Source: Streptomyces albus subsp. albus | GTDB lineage: Bacteria; Actinomycetota; Actinomycetes; Streptomycetales; Streptomycetaceae | Reading direction: 5' to 3' | Length of the DNA: 64,000 bases | NCBI RefSeq assembly: GCF_000719865.1 | Contig: NZ_JOID01000027.1 | Span: 15,151 to 79,150, forward strand | Notes under the pieces: model-generated | The model's database searches: none | The model's input: the letters and a program-made list of their open reading frames with translations, nothing else | What the model was told of the DNA's origin: nothing | Part shown: in pieces, positions 1 through 7,952 of the stretch | How positions within the stretch are numbered: the first letter of the stretch is position 1 | How the letters are laid out: the number at the start of each line of letters is the position of its first letter | Position numbers and translations under genes: made by a program

Positions 1-1182
1 GCGGCTGCTCCCGCGGCGGACCGCCCCGCGGCCGGAACCGGACACGCGTACGGGAACGGTCACGGCCTGCTGCACGGAGCGGAACCGGCAGGGGACCAGG
101 CACGGGAACGGCCGTACGAGCCGACGCCGGAGCACACCCCGGCCGGCGGCCCGAACGGCAGTCCGGGCGACGGCCCGTACGGCGGCCCGGGCAATACTCC
201 GGGCAACGGCCCGTACGGCAACGGTCCGTACGGCAACGGCCGTGAGAACAGCACGGTCGGCCCGAACGGCAGGGTCGGCCCGAACGGACACGGTGCCCCC
301 GGCGGTTACGACGCACACGGCGCGTACGGCCACCACGCCGCCCAGGCCGAACAGGAAAGCCCCCGCCGGCACACCACGCCCACCGCGCCCACGGCGCCCA
401 CCGCGAGCTCGCACTCCCCGGACTCCCCGGGCTCCCCGAAGTTCCCGCCCCCGCCGCCTCCCCCGACCGCAAGCTCCGCGCCGCCCGCCTCCACGCCGTA
501 CTACGGCCCGCCGCCCCCCGGTTCCGGCTACGGCTACGGCACCCGGCAGTACAACACCACGCCGGGCTACCTCCCCCCGTACCGGCCGGACCACGTGCCG
601 CACGACGGCTCCGGCCGGGCCGGCCGCCACTGGCGCATAAGCGCACTGGTCACGGCGGTGGCCCTGGCGGTGGCGGTCATCGGCGGCACGACCGTCTACA
701 CCCTGCTCAAGGACGACGGCGCCGCCGGCCAGAACCGGGACCACGCGTCGGGCCGCCAGGCCGGCGCCCCGGAGGACCCGAACAGCCCGGACCCGGACAC
801 GGACCCCGACGCCGGCTCCGGCTCACCCTCGCCGCGACCCACGCCCGGCGCCGTACCGCAGGAGTACCTGGGCACCTGGGAGGCGGCCTTCGGCACGGCC
901 GAGCAGGACGTCCGCCGCTTCACCCTCGTGCAGGGCGACGCCGGCGACCCGGTCTTCCGGCTGGACGCCGACGGCCCCGGCTACCACTGCGAGTTCAGTG
1001 CCCGGCTGCGGGACGGCGGCCCTCCGGTCGAACTGTCGGCGTCCACCGTGGAGGTCGCCCAGCCGGACACGGCCTGCCGGCCGGGCCCGGTCACCACCCT
1101 GGAACTGGAGCCCGACGGCAGCATCCGCCGCGTCTTCTCGGAGGGCACCGAGAAGCCCTTGGTCTACACGCGGATCGACTGA
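1..1182 (+). CDS. C-terminal part of a Pro/Gly-rich single-pass membrane protein, probably a Ser/Thr protein kinase (5' end outside window)
   Basis: The frame is open from base 1 without a start, so the N-terminus lies upstream. Visible are about 200 residues rich in Gly, Asn, Pro and Tyr with PYGNG-type repeats near bases 170-240, one hydrophobic helix at about bases 631-711, an Asp/Pro-rich spacer, and a C-terminal domain of about 100 residues beginning LGTWEAAFG and carrying two Cys (HCEF, TACR). The order Pro-rich linker, transmembrane helix, small extracytoplasmic domain is usual behind the catalytic domain of PknB-type kinases in Streptomyces. The kinase domain is not in the window, so the identity is inferred. 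A hairpin follows the stop codon. Confidence 0.65.
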   Translation, partial: AAAPAADRPAAGTGHAYGNGHGLLHGAEPAGDQARERPYEPTPEHTPAGGPNGSPGDGPYGGPGNTPGNGPYGNGPYGNGRENSTVGPNGRVGPNGHGAPGGYDAHGAYGHHAAQAEQESPRRHTTPTAPTAPTASSHSPDSPGSPKFPPPPPPPTASSAPPASTPYYGPPPPGSGYGYGTRQYNTTPGYLPPYRPDHVPHDGSGRAGRHWRISALVTAVALAVAVIGGTTVYTLLKDDGAAGQNRDHASGRQAGAPEDPNSPDPDTDPDAGSGSPSPRPTPGAVPQEYLGTWEAAFGTAEQDVRRFTLVQGDAGDPVFRLDADGPGYHCEFSARLRDGGPPVELSASTVEVAQPDTACRPGPVTTLELEPDGSIRRVFSEGTEKPLVYTRID

Positions 1183-1196
1183 CACGGGAAGCCGAT

Positions 1197-1219
1197 CCGG
1201 TGGTCCGGGAGACCACCGG
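1197..1219. terminator. hairpin between convergent genes
   Basis: Perfect 9-bp stem CCGGTGGTC / GACCACCGG with a 5-nt loop. It sits between the stop codons of two converging genes and could end both transcripts. Confidence 0.7.
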
Positions 1220-1221
1220 CG

Positions 1222-1464
1222 TCAGTCGGCTCGCACCGTGACGTCGACATCACCGAACCAGGCATCGGCACACCGGGCGGTGACGGCCTCGGCATGCTCC
1301 CGGGAGACCTCGGCGAAGTACAGATCCAGGGCTTCCGTGATCATCGCCTTGGCTCCCGCGAGGTCCCTGCCCCAACTCGTGGTGCCTGTTACCGGCTCCA
1401 GGGCGGTGTAACCGCCGTCATCGGACGTGTAGTGGACGCGGAAGGCAACGCGCTGATCGGCCAT
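1222..1464 (-). CDS. small HicB-like protein (no toxin partner seen)
   Basis: An 80-residue protein. The N-terminal half (FRVHYTSDDGGYTALEP, then a helix ending EALDLYFAE) has the beta-strand, Gly-Gly-Tyr, helix layout of HicB-type antitoxin domains. No HicA-like mRNA interferase lies on either side and no C-terminal DNA-binding domain is visible, so a toxin-antitoxin role is only a possibility. The ATG at 1464 is preceded by GGGAG about 7 nt upstream; a longer in-frame GTG/ATG extension to 1605 is possible, but its sequence is of low complexity and lacks a better ribosome site. It converges on the kinase-like gene. Confidence 0.6.
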   Translation of the reverse strand: MADQRVAFRVHYTSDDGGYTALEPVTGTTSWGRDLAGAKAMITEALDLYFAEVSREHAEAVTARCADAWFGDVDVTVRAD

Positions 1465-1670
1465 GCGGGCTCTCCCGGAGCAACGTGGGTGTGCTCCTCG
1501 ACTGTAGGGGCCGCCCTGTCCGGACGCCGGTCCGTGCCCGAGACCGGGACCCGTCTCGACCGCCGCCCCGGCCGGCCGCGCGTTGAGGACCTGTCCTGTC
1601 CGCAAGGGCCCCTAGCGTGGCTGTACGGGCGCGAGCGGAGGGTCTCGCGGTGACGGAAGGATCAACGATC

Positions 1671-2111
1671 ATGCTGCGAGGTCTGGCAACCGTCAGTTTC
1701 TGGGCGGACGACGTCGAGGCGGCGAAGAGCTGGTACAGCGAACTGCTCGGCATCAGACCGTACTTCGAGCGCTCGGGCCCGGACGGCAAGCTCGCCTACG
1801 CCGAGTTCCGTCTCGGCGACTTCCAGGCCGAACTCGGCCTGATCGACCGCCGCTACGCGCCTCCCGCTGCAGCGGCCGAAGGCCCGGGCGGCGCCATCGT
1901 CCACTGGCACGTGGACGACGTGACGGCCGCCGTGGAGCGCCTGCTGGCGATGGGCGCCAAGGAGTACCAGCCCGTCACCCCCCGCGGGGAGGGCTTCGTG
2001 ACGGCATCCGTGACCGACCCCTTCGGCAACGTCCTGGGCGTCATGTACAACGCGCACTACCTGGACGTCCTGGCGCGCATCCCGGACTTCGCGCTCCCGA
2101 CGCCGGAGTGA
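1671..2111 (+). CDS. VOC family (glyoxalase/bleomycin-resistance fold) protein
   Basis: 146 residues forming one vicinal-oxygen-chelate domain. It begins LRGLATVSFWADDVEAAKSW, the usual first beta-alpha unit, contains the second-half motif VHWHVDDVTAAVERLLAMGA, and ends with the family's DPFGNVLGVMYN strand. Such proteins bind a metal and act on small electrophiles or bind drugs; the substrate cannot be read from sequence. The ATG at 1671 has GGAAGGA about 9 nt upstream, better than the GTG codons at 1617 and 1653. A TAGCGT hexamer at 1613-1618 may be the -10 of its promoter. It stands alone between convergent or divergent neighbours. Confidence 0.85.
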   Translation: MLRGLATVSFWADDVEAAKSWYSELLGIRPYFERSGPDGKLAYAEFRLGDFQAELGLIDRRYAPPAAAAEGPGGAIVHWHVDDVTAAVERLLAMGAKEYQPVTPRGEGFVTASVTDPFGNVLGVMYNAHYLDVLARIPDFALPTPE

Positions 2112-2167
2112 ACCGTGCCTGCCGCACCGGGGCCAGGGCTCCCACGCGGCGGGTACGGCCGCGGGGC

Positions 2168-2203
2168 GGTCCGGGCAGGGCATGGACGGCGCCTGCCCGG
2201 ACC
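2168..2203. terminator. strong hairpin between convergent genes
   Basis: Perfect 12-bp stem GGTCCGGGCAGG / CCTGCCCGGACC with a 12-nt loop, lying between the stop codons of the VOC gene (+) and the small gene at 2224-2517 (-). It could work in both directions. Confidence 0.8.
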
Positions 2204-2223
2204 ACCACCGTTCGCGGGGCCGT

Positions 2224-2517
2224 CTACGGACGGCGCACCGCCGCGTCCTCCCGCTCGCGGCTCCGGCAGTACGGCGTGCCGTCCGGCGGGGTCGTCACGG
2301 GCTCGTCGGCGAGGGCGTAGCAGAGCTGCGCGTGCAGCATCTCCGCCTCGGCGACGGAGAGCCGCAGGGCGAGGTCGGAGTCGAACCGGCCGTCCTGCCG
2401 CAGCCACAGCGGGACGGCGATCCGGCCGTCCGCCTCCCACACCACCGGCTTGCCGGGCACGCGGCTGACGCACAGTCCCTGCGCGGGGCTGGAGTTGTCC
2501 GAGGTCCCGGTGCTCAT
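2224..2517 (-). CDS. hypothetical small protein, second gene of a two-gene cassette
   Basis: 97 residues, not assigned to a family with certainty. The centre reads GRIAVPLWLRQDGRFDSDLALRLSVAEAEMLHAQLCYALAD, a beta-hairpin then a helix, similar in look to small proteins that accompany regulators in Streptomyces. The ATG shares one base with the TGA of the upstream gene (TGATG), so translation is probably coupled and the two genes form one transcript. It ends at a strong hairpin. The C-terminus is rich in Arg and Glu. Nothing in it shows a catalytic site or membrane segment. Function unknown. Confidence 0.75.
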   Translation of the reverse strand: MSTGTSDNSSPAQGLCVSRVPGKPVVWEADGRIAVPLWLRQDGRFDSDLALRLSVAEAEMLHAQLCYALADEPVTTPPDGTPYCRSREREDAAVRRP

Positions 2518-3026
2518 CAGGCCGCCACCCCCGCGCCGGGAGCCGACCGGCCGTCCGACCCGCCGCCCGGGCCTCCGGCAGCCCGTGCGAGGAGCGCCGC
2601 CCCGAGGTCGTAGGCCCGAACGGTCTCGGATCCGGCGATGATCCCGTCCATCGCGTACGCGAGCGCGGCCCGGCGCCGCGCCTGGTGTCGCTCGTGGACG
2701 GAGGGACCGGACCCTACGGACCCTGCGGACGCGCCGGTCCGCCGGCCACCGCCGCCCCGAACCGGCAGTTCCACGGGCCGGTGGTACGGCCGAGCCTCCG
2801 GCCAGGGGTGCGGCCGCAGCCGCCCCAACCGGTACGGAGGATCGACGGCCCGGACGACAAGCCGCAGGCCGGCGGCAGTACGTGTTTCCCGGGCCGGCGC
2901 CGGGGCGGACACGGCAGGCGGGACGGGCGCCGCCCCGGTCGCGCGCCGCCGCCCCGTGGCGGGGGCGAGCGGCGCGCGGAACCGGGCGAGTGTCCGCCGG
3001 AGGGCATGCCGGATACGGTGGTTCAT
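2517..3026 (-). CDS. hypothetical Arg/Pro-rich protein, first gene of a two-gene cassette
   Basis: 169 residues. The first 100 are basic and of low complexity (Arg, Pro, Ala, Gly). The last 60 contain an ordered-looking segment, ALAYAMDGIIAGSETVRAYDLG, predicted as two helices. No known domain is recognised. The ATG at 3026 is preceded by AGGAG 8 nt upstream, which settles the start; the frame remains open upstream, but that part crosses the promoter. The next gene starts within its stop codon. The promoter upstream is unusually AT-rich for this genome and carries palindromes, which suggests a controlled unit. Confidence 0.6.
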   Translation of the reverse strand: MNHRIRHALRRTLARFRAPLAPATGRRRATGAAPVPPAVSAPAPARETRTAAGLRLVVRAVDPPYRLGRLRPHPWPEARPYHRPVELPVRGGGGRRTGASAGSVGSGPSVHERHQARRRAALAYAMDGIIAGSETVRAYDLGAALLARAAGGPGGGSDGRSAPGAGVAA

Positions 3027-3132
3027 GCTGACGCTCCTGTTAAGCGTTGGCCACGCCCCGGGGCGCTGCAACGCCGCCGGGGCACCTTGCGTCTGCGCGG
3101 CAACCAGCTTGCACGTTCCGCGAGTCGTGAAA

Positions 3133-3194
3133 ACGCTAGCGACAAACAATCGCCATTTACAACGTGTTGTAAGAGCGAACTCGATATGGCATAT
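3133..3194 (-). promoter_or_regulatory. promoter with palindromic operator for the 3026-2224 cassette
   Basis: On the minus strand a -35 TTGTAA (3162-3157) and a -10 TAGCGT (3138-3133) are spaced 18 bp. The -35 overlaps a 16-bp inverted repeat, TTACAAC-GT-GTTGTAA (3157-3172). A second palindrome, ATATG-G-CATAT, lies at 3184-3194. The region is AT-rich compared with its surroundings. A repressor bound at 3157-3172 would cover the -35. Confidence 0.55.
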
Positions 3195-3264
3195 GTCTCG
3201 CCACACCACGGGGTGAAAGAACGTCCACCAGGGCGAACGCAGGTCCGGAAATCGACAGCGCGAG

Positions 3265-3489
3265 TCAGAGAAGCGCGTCGAACTCGCCGGCTTTGACTCC
3301 GGCGACGAACGCGCGAAGCCGCTCCGGTGTCGTCACGATGACGCCCTCCGGGGCATCGCTCTCTCGCATCAGGACCACAGCTTCGCCTGCCGCGAGCTCC
3401 AGGCAGTTACCTTCCGGCTGCTCCGAGAACGACGACTTTTGCCACCGTATATCCACTCTTTCCACGCTTTCATAGTTGCTGCACCACAT
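3265..3489 (-). CDS. DUF397 small acidic protein, partner of the XRE regulator
   Basis: 74 residues from the ATG at 3489. It holds the DUF397 signature: IRWQKSSFSEQPEGNCLELA, then VLMRESDAPEG and the final beta-hairpin and helix FVAGVKAGEFDALL. Proteins of this family sit directly behind XRE/DUF5753 regulators (WhiJ, BldB-related and AbaA loci) and are thought to work with them in developmental or antibiotic control. The start overlaps the regulator's stop by 20 nt; a GTG at 3465, just after that stop, would give 66 residues and is an equally good start. A homologue with the same motif lies at 44898-45113. Confidence 0.85.
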   Translation of the reverse strand: MWCSNYESVERVDIRWQKSSFSEQPEGNCLELAAGEAVVLMRESDAPEGVIVTTPERLRAFVAGVKAGEFDALL

Positions 3490-4330
3490 CGCGGATGAAG
3501 TCTCGCGACCGGCTCGGGCTGAGGGCGCGCTCTTCCATACGGTCCAACACCGCGCGGTAGTTGGCCAGATGGGTCTCCGCGTCCAGGAACGACGACCCGA
3601 CCGGGGTGTCGGTCTGCACCGTGTCGAGCTCCGCGACCGGCCCATGCGCGTAAAGAGTCGAACTCGCCGCAGCGGGGAACCCGCCGGCCGCGAACGGCAG
3701 AACACGAACCGTCACGTTCTCCCGCTCGGATTCCTCCAGCAAGTGCCGCAACTGAGTCCCGACCGTCTTCCGGCCACCGAACTCCATCCGCAGAGCCGCT
3801 TCGTGAATGATGAAGCGGCACTCGGGAGGTTGCGGCTTGCCGAGCACACCGGAACGCCTGAGCCGGAAGGTGAGCTTGCGCTCGAAGTCGTCCGGTGCCA
3901 TCGGCGGGACCGCCTCGCCGAAGACGGCCCGCACGTACTCCTCGTGCTGCAGCAGCCCGGGCATGTGCGTGATCTGTGCCGCGCGAAGAGCCACGGCGCA
4001 GTCCTCCAACTCCGCGAGGTCGAGCAGTGTCGAGACGAGCACGTCTCGGTACTCGTCCCACCACTTGGTGGCTCCGGCACGACGTTCTCTGGCCATCTCG
4101 GCGAGCGCGTCAATGTACGGGGTCTCGTGACACGAGTAGTTGGCCGCCCAGACACGTACACGGTCGGCACTCACCCCGAAGCGGCCGGACTCGACGTTGC
4201 TCACGGTGGTCCGGTCCGTGCGGTGCATGGCGGCGGCCTCGTTGATGGTCAGCCCGGCCCGCTCGCGCATCTTGCGCAACTCCGCCCCGAGCCGCCGCTG
4301 CCGCTCCGTCGCCGGCTTTCTGACCGGCAT
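3470..4330 (-). CDS. XRE-family regulator with DUF5753 domain (WhiJ-like)
   Basis: 286 residues. Residues about 12-70 form an XRE helix-turn-helix (RLGAELRKMRERAGLTINEAA ... TTVSNVESGRFGVS), and the rest is the DUF5753 domain seen in WhiJ-type regulators, with its HMPGLLQHEEYVRAVF segment and a C-terminal LDTVQTDTPVGSSFLDAE stretch. These proteins repress developmental genes and are thought to be modulated by their DUF397 partner. A strong ribosome site, GGAGGGGAG, precedes the ATG. The DUF397 gene overlaps its 3' end. No palindrome like that of the second locus (46044-46065) is seen upstream. Confidence 0.9.
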   Translation of the reverse strand: MPVRKPATERQRRLGAELRKMRERAGLTINEAAAMHRTDRTTVSNVESGRFGVSADRVRVWAANYSCHETPYIDALAEMARERRAGATKWWDEYRDVLVSTLLDLAELEDCAVALRAAQITHMPGLLQHEEYVRAVFGEAVPPMAPDDFERKLTFRLRRSGVLGKPQPPECRFIIHEAALRMEFGGRKTVGTQLRHLLEESERENVTVRVLPFAAGGFPAAASSTLYAHGPVAELDTVQTDTPVGSSFLDAETHLANYRAVLDRMEERALSPSRSRDFIRDVVQQL

Positions 4331-4481
4331 CAGCCGCTCCCCTCCGTCATGGCGCCCCAGCGTAGGACAGCGGGACCGGCGCCATGCCGAGGGACGGGGA
4401 GTCCACCGTCAGCCGGGCCGTGGAACCGGACAGCCGGAAGCCGGACGACCGGGAACGGGGCAGCCGGAAGCACACGGACTG

Positions 4482-4519
4482 CCGTGCCCGGCGGAGCGGT
4501 GGACATCCCCCGGGCACGG
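4482..4519 (-). terminator. terminator of purA
   Basis: A 10-bp stem CCGTGCCCGG / CCGGGCACGG with an 18-nt loop begins 12 bp after the purA stop codon. Confidence 0.65.
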
Positions 4520-4530
4520 CGCTCCGGGGA

Positions 4531-5814
4531 TCAGAGGAAGGAGTTGATCTCGATCGTCTCCGTGCGGCCCGGGCCGACGCCGATGGCGGAGATCGGGGCG
4601 CCCGACATCTCCTCCAGGGCCTTGACGTACCGCTGGGCGTTCTTCGGCAGGTCGGAGAACGTCTTGGCCTTGCTGATGTCCTCGGACCAGCCCGGCAGCA
4701 TCTCGTAGACCGGCTTCGCGTGGTGGAAGTCGGTCTGGTTGTACGGGAGTTCCTCGACGCGCTTGCCGTCGATCTCGTACGCCACGCAGACCGGGATCTG
4801 CTCCCAGCCGGTGAGGACGTCGAGCTTGGTGAGGAAGAAGTCGGTGAGGCCGTTGACGCGGGTGGCGTAGCGGGCGATCACCGCGTCGAACCAGCCGCAG
4901 CGGCGGTCGCGGCCCGTCGTCACACCCCGCTCGCCGCCGATGCGGCGCAGCGCCTCGCCGTCCTCGTCGAACAGCTCGGTCGGGAACGGGCCGGCGCCGA
5001 CGCGGGTCGTGTACGCCTTGAGGATGCCGATGACCCGGCTGATCTTCGTCGGGCCGACGCCGGCGCCGGTGCAGGCTCCGCCCGCGGTCGGGTTGGAGGA
5101 GGTGACGAAGGGGTACGTGCCGTGGTCCACGTCGAGCAGGGTGCCCTGGCCGCCCTCGAAGAGGACGACCTTGCCCTCGTCGATGGCGTTGTTGAGGATC
5201 AGGGTGGTGTCGGCGACGAAGCCGCGCAGCTCGTCCGCGTAGCCGAGCAGTTCCTCCAGCACCTGGTCGGCGGCGATGGCGCGCCGGTTGTAGAGCTTGA
5301 CCAGCATCTGGTTCTTGAAGTCGAGGGCCGCCTCGACCTTCTGCCGCAGGATCGACTCGTCGAAGAGGTCCTGCACGCGGATGCCGACCCGGTTGATCTT
5401 GTCGGCGTAGGTCGGGCCGATGCCGCGGCCGGTGGTGCCGATCTTCCGCTTCCCGAGGAAACGTTCGGTCACCTTGTCCACGGTCGTGTGGTACGGCGTG
5501 ATCAGGTGCGCGTTACCGCTGAGCAGCAGCTTCGACGTGTCGACGCCGCGCTCCTGGAGTCCGCTCAGCTCGGAGAGCAGGACCGCCGGGTCGACCACGA
5601 CGCCGTTGCCGATGACCGGGGTGCACCCCGGCGAGAGGATGCCGGAGGGGAGGAGATGCAGCGCGTACTTCTGGTCGCCGACGACGACGGTGTGGCCGGC
5701 GTTGTTGCCGCCCTGGTAGCGCACCACATAGTCCACGGAGCCGCCGAGCAGGTCGGTGGCCTTCCCTTTGCCCTCGTCACCCCACTGAGCACCGAGCAGC
5801 ACAAGTGCGGGCAC
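4531..5814 (-). CDS. purA: adenylosuccinate synthetase
   Basis: 427 residues. It joins IMP and aspartate using GTP to form adenylosuccinate, the first step to AMP in the cytoplasm. The N-terminus [20 protein letters not shown] holds the GTP-binding loop with the catalytic Asp and Lys. [10 protein letters not shown] and the IMP-binding [14 protein letters not shown] follow in the expected order, and the C-terminus has the NxxD-like TKLDVL and the final WxEDI region. The start is the GTG at 5814, preceded by GGAAGGGG; upstream in-frame sequence is not conserved-looking. It is divergent from the kinase-like gene at 5991, with promoters for both in the 176 bp between them. Confidence 0.98.
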   Translation of the reverse strand: MPALVLLGAQWGDEGKGKATDLLGGSVDYVVRYQGGNNAGHTVVVGDQKYALHLLPSGILSPGCTPVIGNGVVVDPAVLLSELSGLQERGVDTSKLLLSGNAHLITPYHTTVDKVTERFLGKRKIGTTGRGIGPTYADKINRVGIRVQDLFDESILRQKVEAALDFKNQMLVKLYNRRAIAADQVLEELLGYADELRGFVADTTLILNNAIDEGKVVLFEGGQGTLLDVDHGTYPFVTSSNPTAGGACTGAGVGPTKISRVIGILKAYTTRVGAGPFPTELFDEDGEALRRIGGERGVTTGRDRRCGWFDAVIARYATRVNGLTDFFLTKLDVLTGWEQIPVCVAYEIDGKRVEELPYNQTDFHHAKPVYEMLPGWSEDISKAKTFSDLPKNAQRYVKALEEMSGAPISAIGVGPGRTETIEINSFL

Positions 5815-5990
5815 AGGCGTACACCCCTTCCGGGCGGGGCATGTCCAACGTGCACGGCGGCGGTCGCGCGGCGTTTTCGGCGCGCGTCGTCCGCTGAGCG
5901 TCGAACCGGTGCCCCGGATTGGACGAAGCCCCTGGCGCAAGACAGCGACAGGGGCTCTTGCACCGAGAGATTACCTGAGGAAGGACCGAG

Positions 5991-6869
5991 GTGTCGGCTC
6001 CAGCACCCGGCGAACGCCCCCTGCTCATCGTCATCGACCCCGTGGCCCGCCGCGACGACGCCGAATCGGTCCGCATCGTGCGGGACGTGCTGTGTGCGGG
6101 AGCGTCCGCCAAGGTCTGCCTCCCGGACGGCCCGGAGGACGTGGCCCGGCATCTGGCGCACCGGGGGCGGCGGCGTCCGGTGGTGGTCGGCGACGACCTG
6201 GCGCTGCGCCGGATCGTGGGGCTGCTGCACCGCGAACGGGAGCTGGCGGACGCGGCGCTGGCCTTCGTGCCCGTCGGGGCCTCGGCCCGGTCGACCGCGC
6301 TGGCGCGGGAGCTGGGGGTGCCGCTGGGCGCGGTGCCGGCGGCCCGGGTGGTGCTGGAGGGCACGGAGCGGCGGCTCGATCTACTGGTCGACGACAGCGA
6401 CGGGGTGGTGATCGGCGGGCTGAGCATCCCGTGCACGGACGGCGGGGTCGCGGCCCGTACGCCCTGGTGGCAGCCGGCGCTGCGGGGCTGCCGCGAGCTG
6501 GTGCGCGGCCACCGCCGGGCGAACGGCACCGCGGGTGACGAGGGGCGGAACGGCGACGGGGCGGGCCGGCACCGGCTGCGCGTGGAGGCGGACGGGGTGG
6601 TGCTCGTGGACCTCGACCGGCCGGTGCGGGACGTGTCGGTGTCGGTGTTCGGCGGAATGGCGCGGGTCGTCATCCGGCCGGCGGACGACGACCGGGACGG
6701 GGCGCCGGTCTCGGCGCGCGCCCGGACGGTGACCGTCTCCGGGCCCGACTTCCGCTACCGGGCCGACGCGGTGGTCGGCGGCCCGGTCCGCACCCGCACC
6801 TGGACGGTGCGCCCCGGAGCCCTGCGGCTGACCCTTCCGCACCCGGCCCCGGCCTCGGGCCGGTCCTGA
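5991..6869 (+). CDS. diacylglycerol kinase-like protein with a diverged nucleotide-binding motif
   Basis: 292 residues resembling the DAGK/sphingosine kinase catalytic fold. The start PLLIVIDPVARRDDAESV and a central PVGASARSTALARELGVP block match the fold's first strand and the segment after the nucleotide loop. The loop itself, GGDGT in active kinases, reads VVGDDLALRRIVG, so catalytic activity is doubtful. The C-terminal half carries a beta-rich domain with a region that replaces the lipid-binding lobe. The GTG start has GGAAGGA about 6 nt upstream. It is divergent from purA, a position this family often holds in Streptomyces. Lipid, sugar or no substrate: not decided by the sequence. Confidence 0.75.
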   Translation: MSAPAPGERPLLIVIDPVARRDDAESVRIVRDVLCAGASAKVCLPDGPEDVARHLAHRGRRRPVVVGDDLALRRIVGLLHRERELADAALAFVPVGASARSTALARELGVPLGAVPAARVVLEGTERRLDLLVDDSDGVVIGGLSIPCTDGGVAARTPWWQPALRGCRELVRGHRRANGTAGDEGRNGDGAGRHRLRVEADGVVLVDLDRPVRDVSVSVFGGMARVVIRPADDDRDGAPVSARARTVTVSGPDFRYRADAVVGGPVRTRTWTVRPGALRLTLPHPAPASGRS

Positions 6870-7175
6870 GCCCGGGTCCGCCGCGGTCACGCCGCGGTCC
6901 CGCCGCGCTGCGGACGGGCAGTCGGGGCAGACCGGGCAGTCGGGGCGGACACGGCCGGCGTGGCCCGCACGGACGGGCCGGCTGGAGCGGCCGGGTCGGA
7001 CAGGACGGCTGGAACGGCCCGGACTGACAAACGGACGGAGCGGACGGGACGGGCGGAGGGCACGGGATGGCCAGAGCACGCTAGGGGGGACCGCAGCGGA
7101 CGGCCGGAGCGGGCGAGGCGAGGCGGCGGGAGCGGACGGGGCGGACGGGGCGGCCGGAACGGTGCGGAGAACCGC
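6870..7175. other. non-coding, low-complexity GGACGG-rich interval
   Basis: 306 bp between two converging genes. It is full of short repeats of the type CGGACGG and GGCAGTCGGGG, with a near-direct repeat of CGCCGCGGTC at 6884-6903. No gene with credible codon use or ribosome site is seen on either strand, and no clean terminator hairpin. Confidence 0.6.
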
Positions 7176-7844
7176 TCAGCCGGCGTCCCCGTCCCCGTCC
7201 CCGTCCCCGTGCGGCCGCTCCCCGTGCCGCTGCCCACGGTGCCGCTTGTCACGGTGCTCGATCCAGCGGTCCAGCATCGCCGCCATCTCCCGGCGGAGGA
7301 ACTCGAAGAAGTCCAGCGTCTCTTCGAGCCGCTGCCCCGCCGCGCTGCCGGGGCCGAGCGCCACGACGCCCGTGCGCAAGGTGTTCTCCCAGCGGAGCAG
7401 GACCTCGTTCCGGCGGCTGAAGGAGAGGTACCACTGGTCGTCGTGGAGCCGGTAGCGCTCGCGCCGCGAGCCCGGTTCGCGCTCCCGGCTGATCAGTTGG
7501 ACCTGGCTGAGGTACCGGATCGCGCCGGAGACCGCGGCCGGGCTGACCTGAAGCTGCTCCCCCAGTTCGGCGGCGGTGAGATGGCCGTGCTCGGAGGCCA
7601 TCAGCGCCGCGAAGACCCGGGCCGGCATCCGCGGCACCCCGGCCTCGACGAGTTCCGAGGCGAAGCGCTCCACGAAACGGGACAGCCCTTCCGGATCCGG
7701 GCCGGCCGGCCCCTGCGGCTGGGCCTGCGTCCGCGCCGGCTCCGCCTGCGCCGGTTGCGCCTGCACCGGTTGCGACTGCGCCGGTGCCGGCGTCGGCGTC
7801 GGCGTCGGCGATTGCGGCGGCCACCTGGTCGGCTCGTCGGTCAC
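7176..7844 (-). CDS. MarR/GbsR-type repressor of the neighbouring ABC exporter
   Basis: 222 residues. The first 65 are a Pro/Gln/Ala-rich, probably disordered tail. A winged helix follows: FVERFASELVEAGVPRMPAR, then HLTAAELGEQLQVSPAAVSG as recognition region and YRLHDDQWYLSF as wing. This is the PadR/MarR-like GbsR architecture common beside drug-export operons. The C-terminal helix EETLDFFEFLRREMAAMLDRW is probably the dimer interface. The GTG at 7844 has GGGAG about 9 nt upstream. It is transcribed away from the exporter genes, and the 108 bp between them hold a perfect inverted repeat, so it probably represses both directions. The extreme C-terminus is Gly/Asp/His repeat. Confidence 0.85.
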   Translation of the reverse strand: MTDEPTRWPPQSPTPTPTPAPAQSQPVQAQPAQAEPARTQAQPQGPAGPDPEGLSRFVERFASELVEAGVPRMPARVFAALMASEHGHLTAAELGEQLQVSPAAVSGAIRYLSQVQLISREREPGSRRERYRLHDDQWYLSFSRRNEVLLRWENTLRTGVVALGPGSAAGQRLEETLDFFEFLRREMAAMLDRWIEHRDKRHRGQRHGERPHGDGDGDGDAG

Positions 7845-7914
7845 GTCCGCTCCATCTCCCTCGATCAGTTGATCAGCGTCCTGGAGGTGAGGGCCGAGTT
7901 TATATGGTTCCTTA

Positions 7915-7945
7915 ACTTCACAAGTTTGTGAAGTGCGCGTAGCTT
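7915..7945 (+). promoter_or_regulatory. operator and promoter of the ABC exporter
   Basis: A perfect inverted repeat ACTTCACAA-GT-TTGTGAAGT spans 7915-7934. The promoter proposed for the exporter is -35 TTCACA (7917-7922), a 17-bp spacer and -10 TAGCTT (7940-7945). The operator therefore covers the -35 and spacer. Seven bases separate the -10 from the ATG at 7953, so the transcript is probably leaderless. On the other strand, CCATATAAAC at 7908-7899 is a likely -10 region for the repressor gene. Confidence 0.7.
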
Positions 7946-7952
7946 CAGAACC

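Noticed and set aside
1617..1670. Longer N-terminus for the VOC protein (GTG at 1617 or 1653)
   Set aside because: The ATG at 1671 has a well placed GGAAGGA and the family normally starts there.
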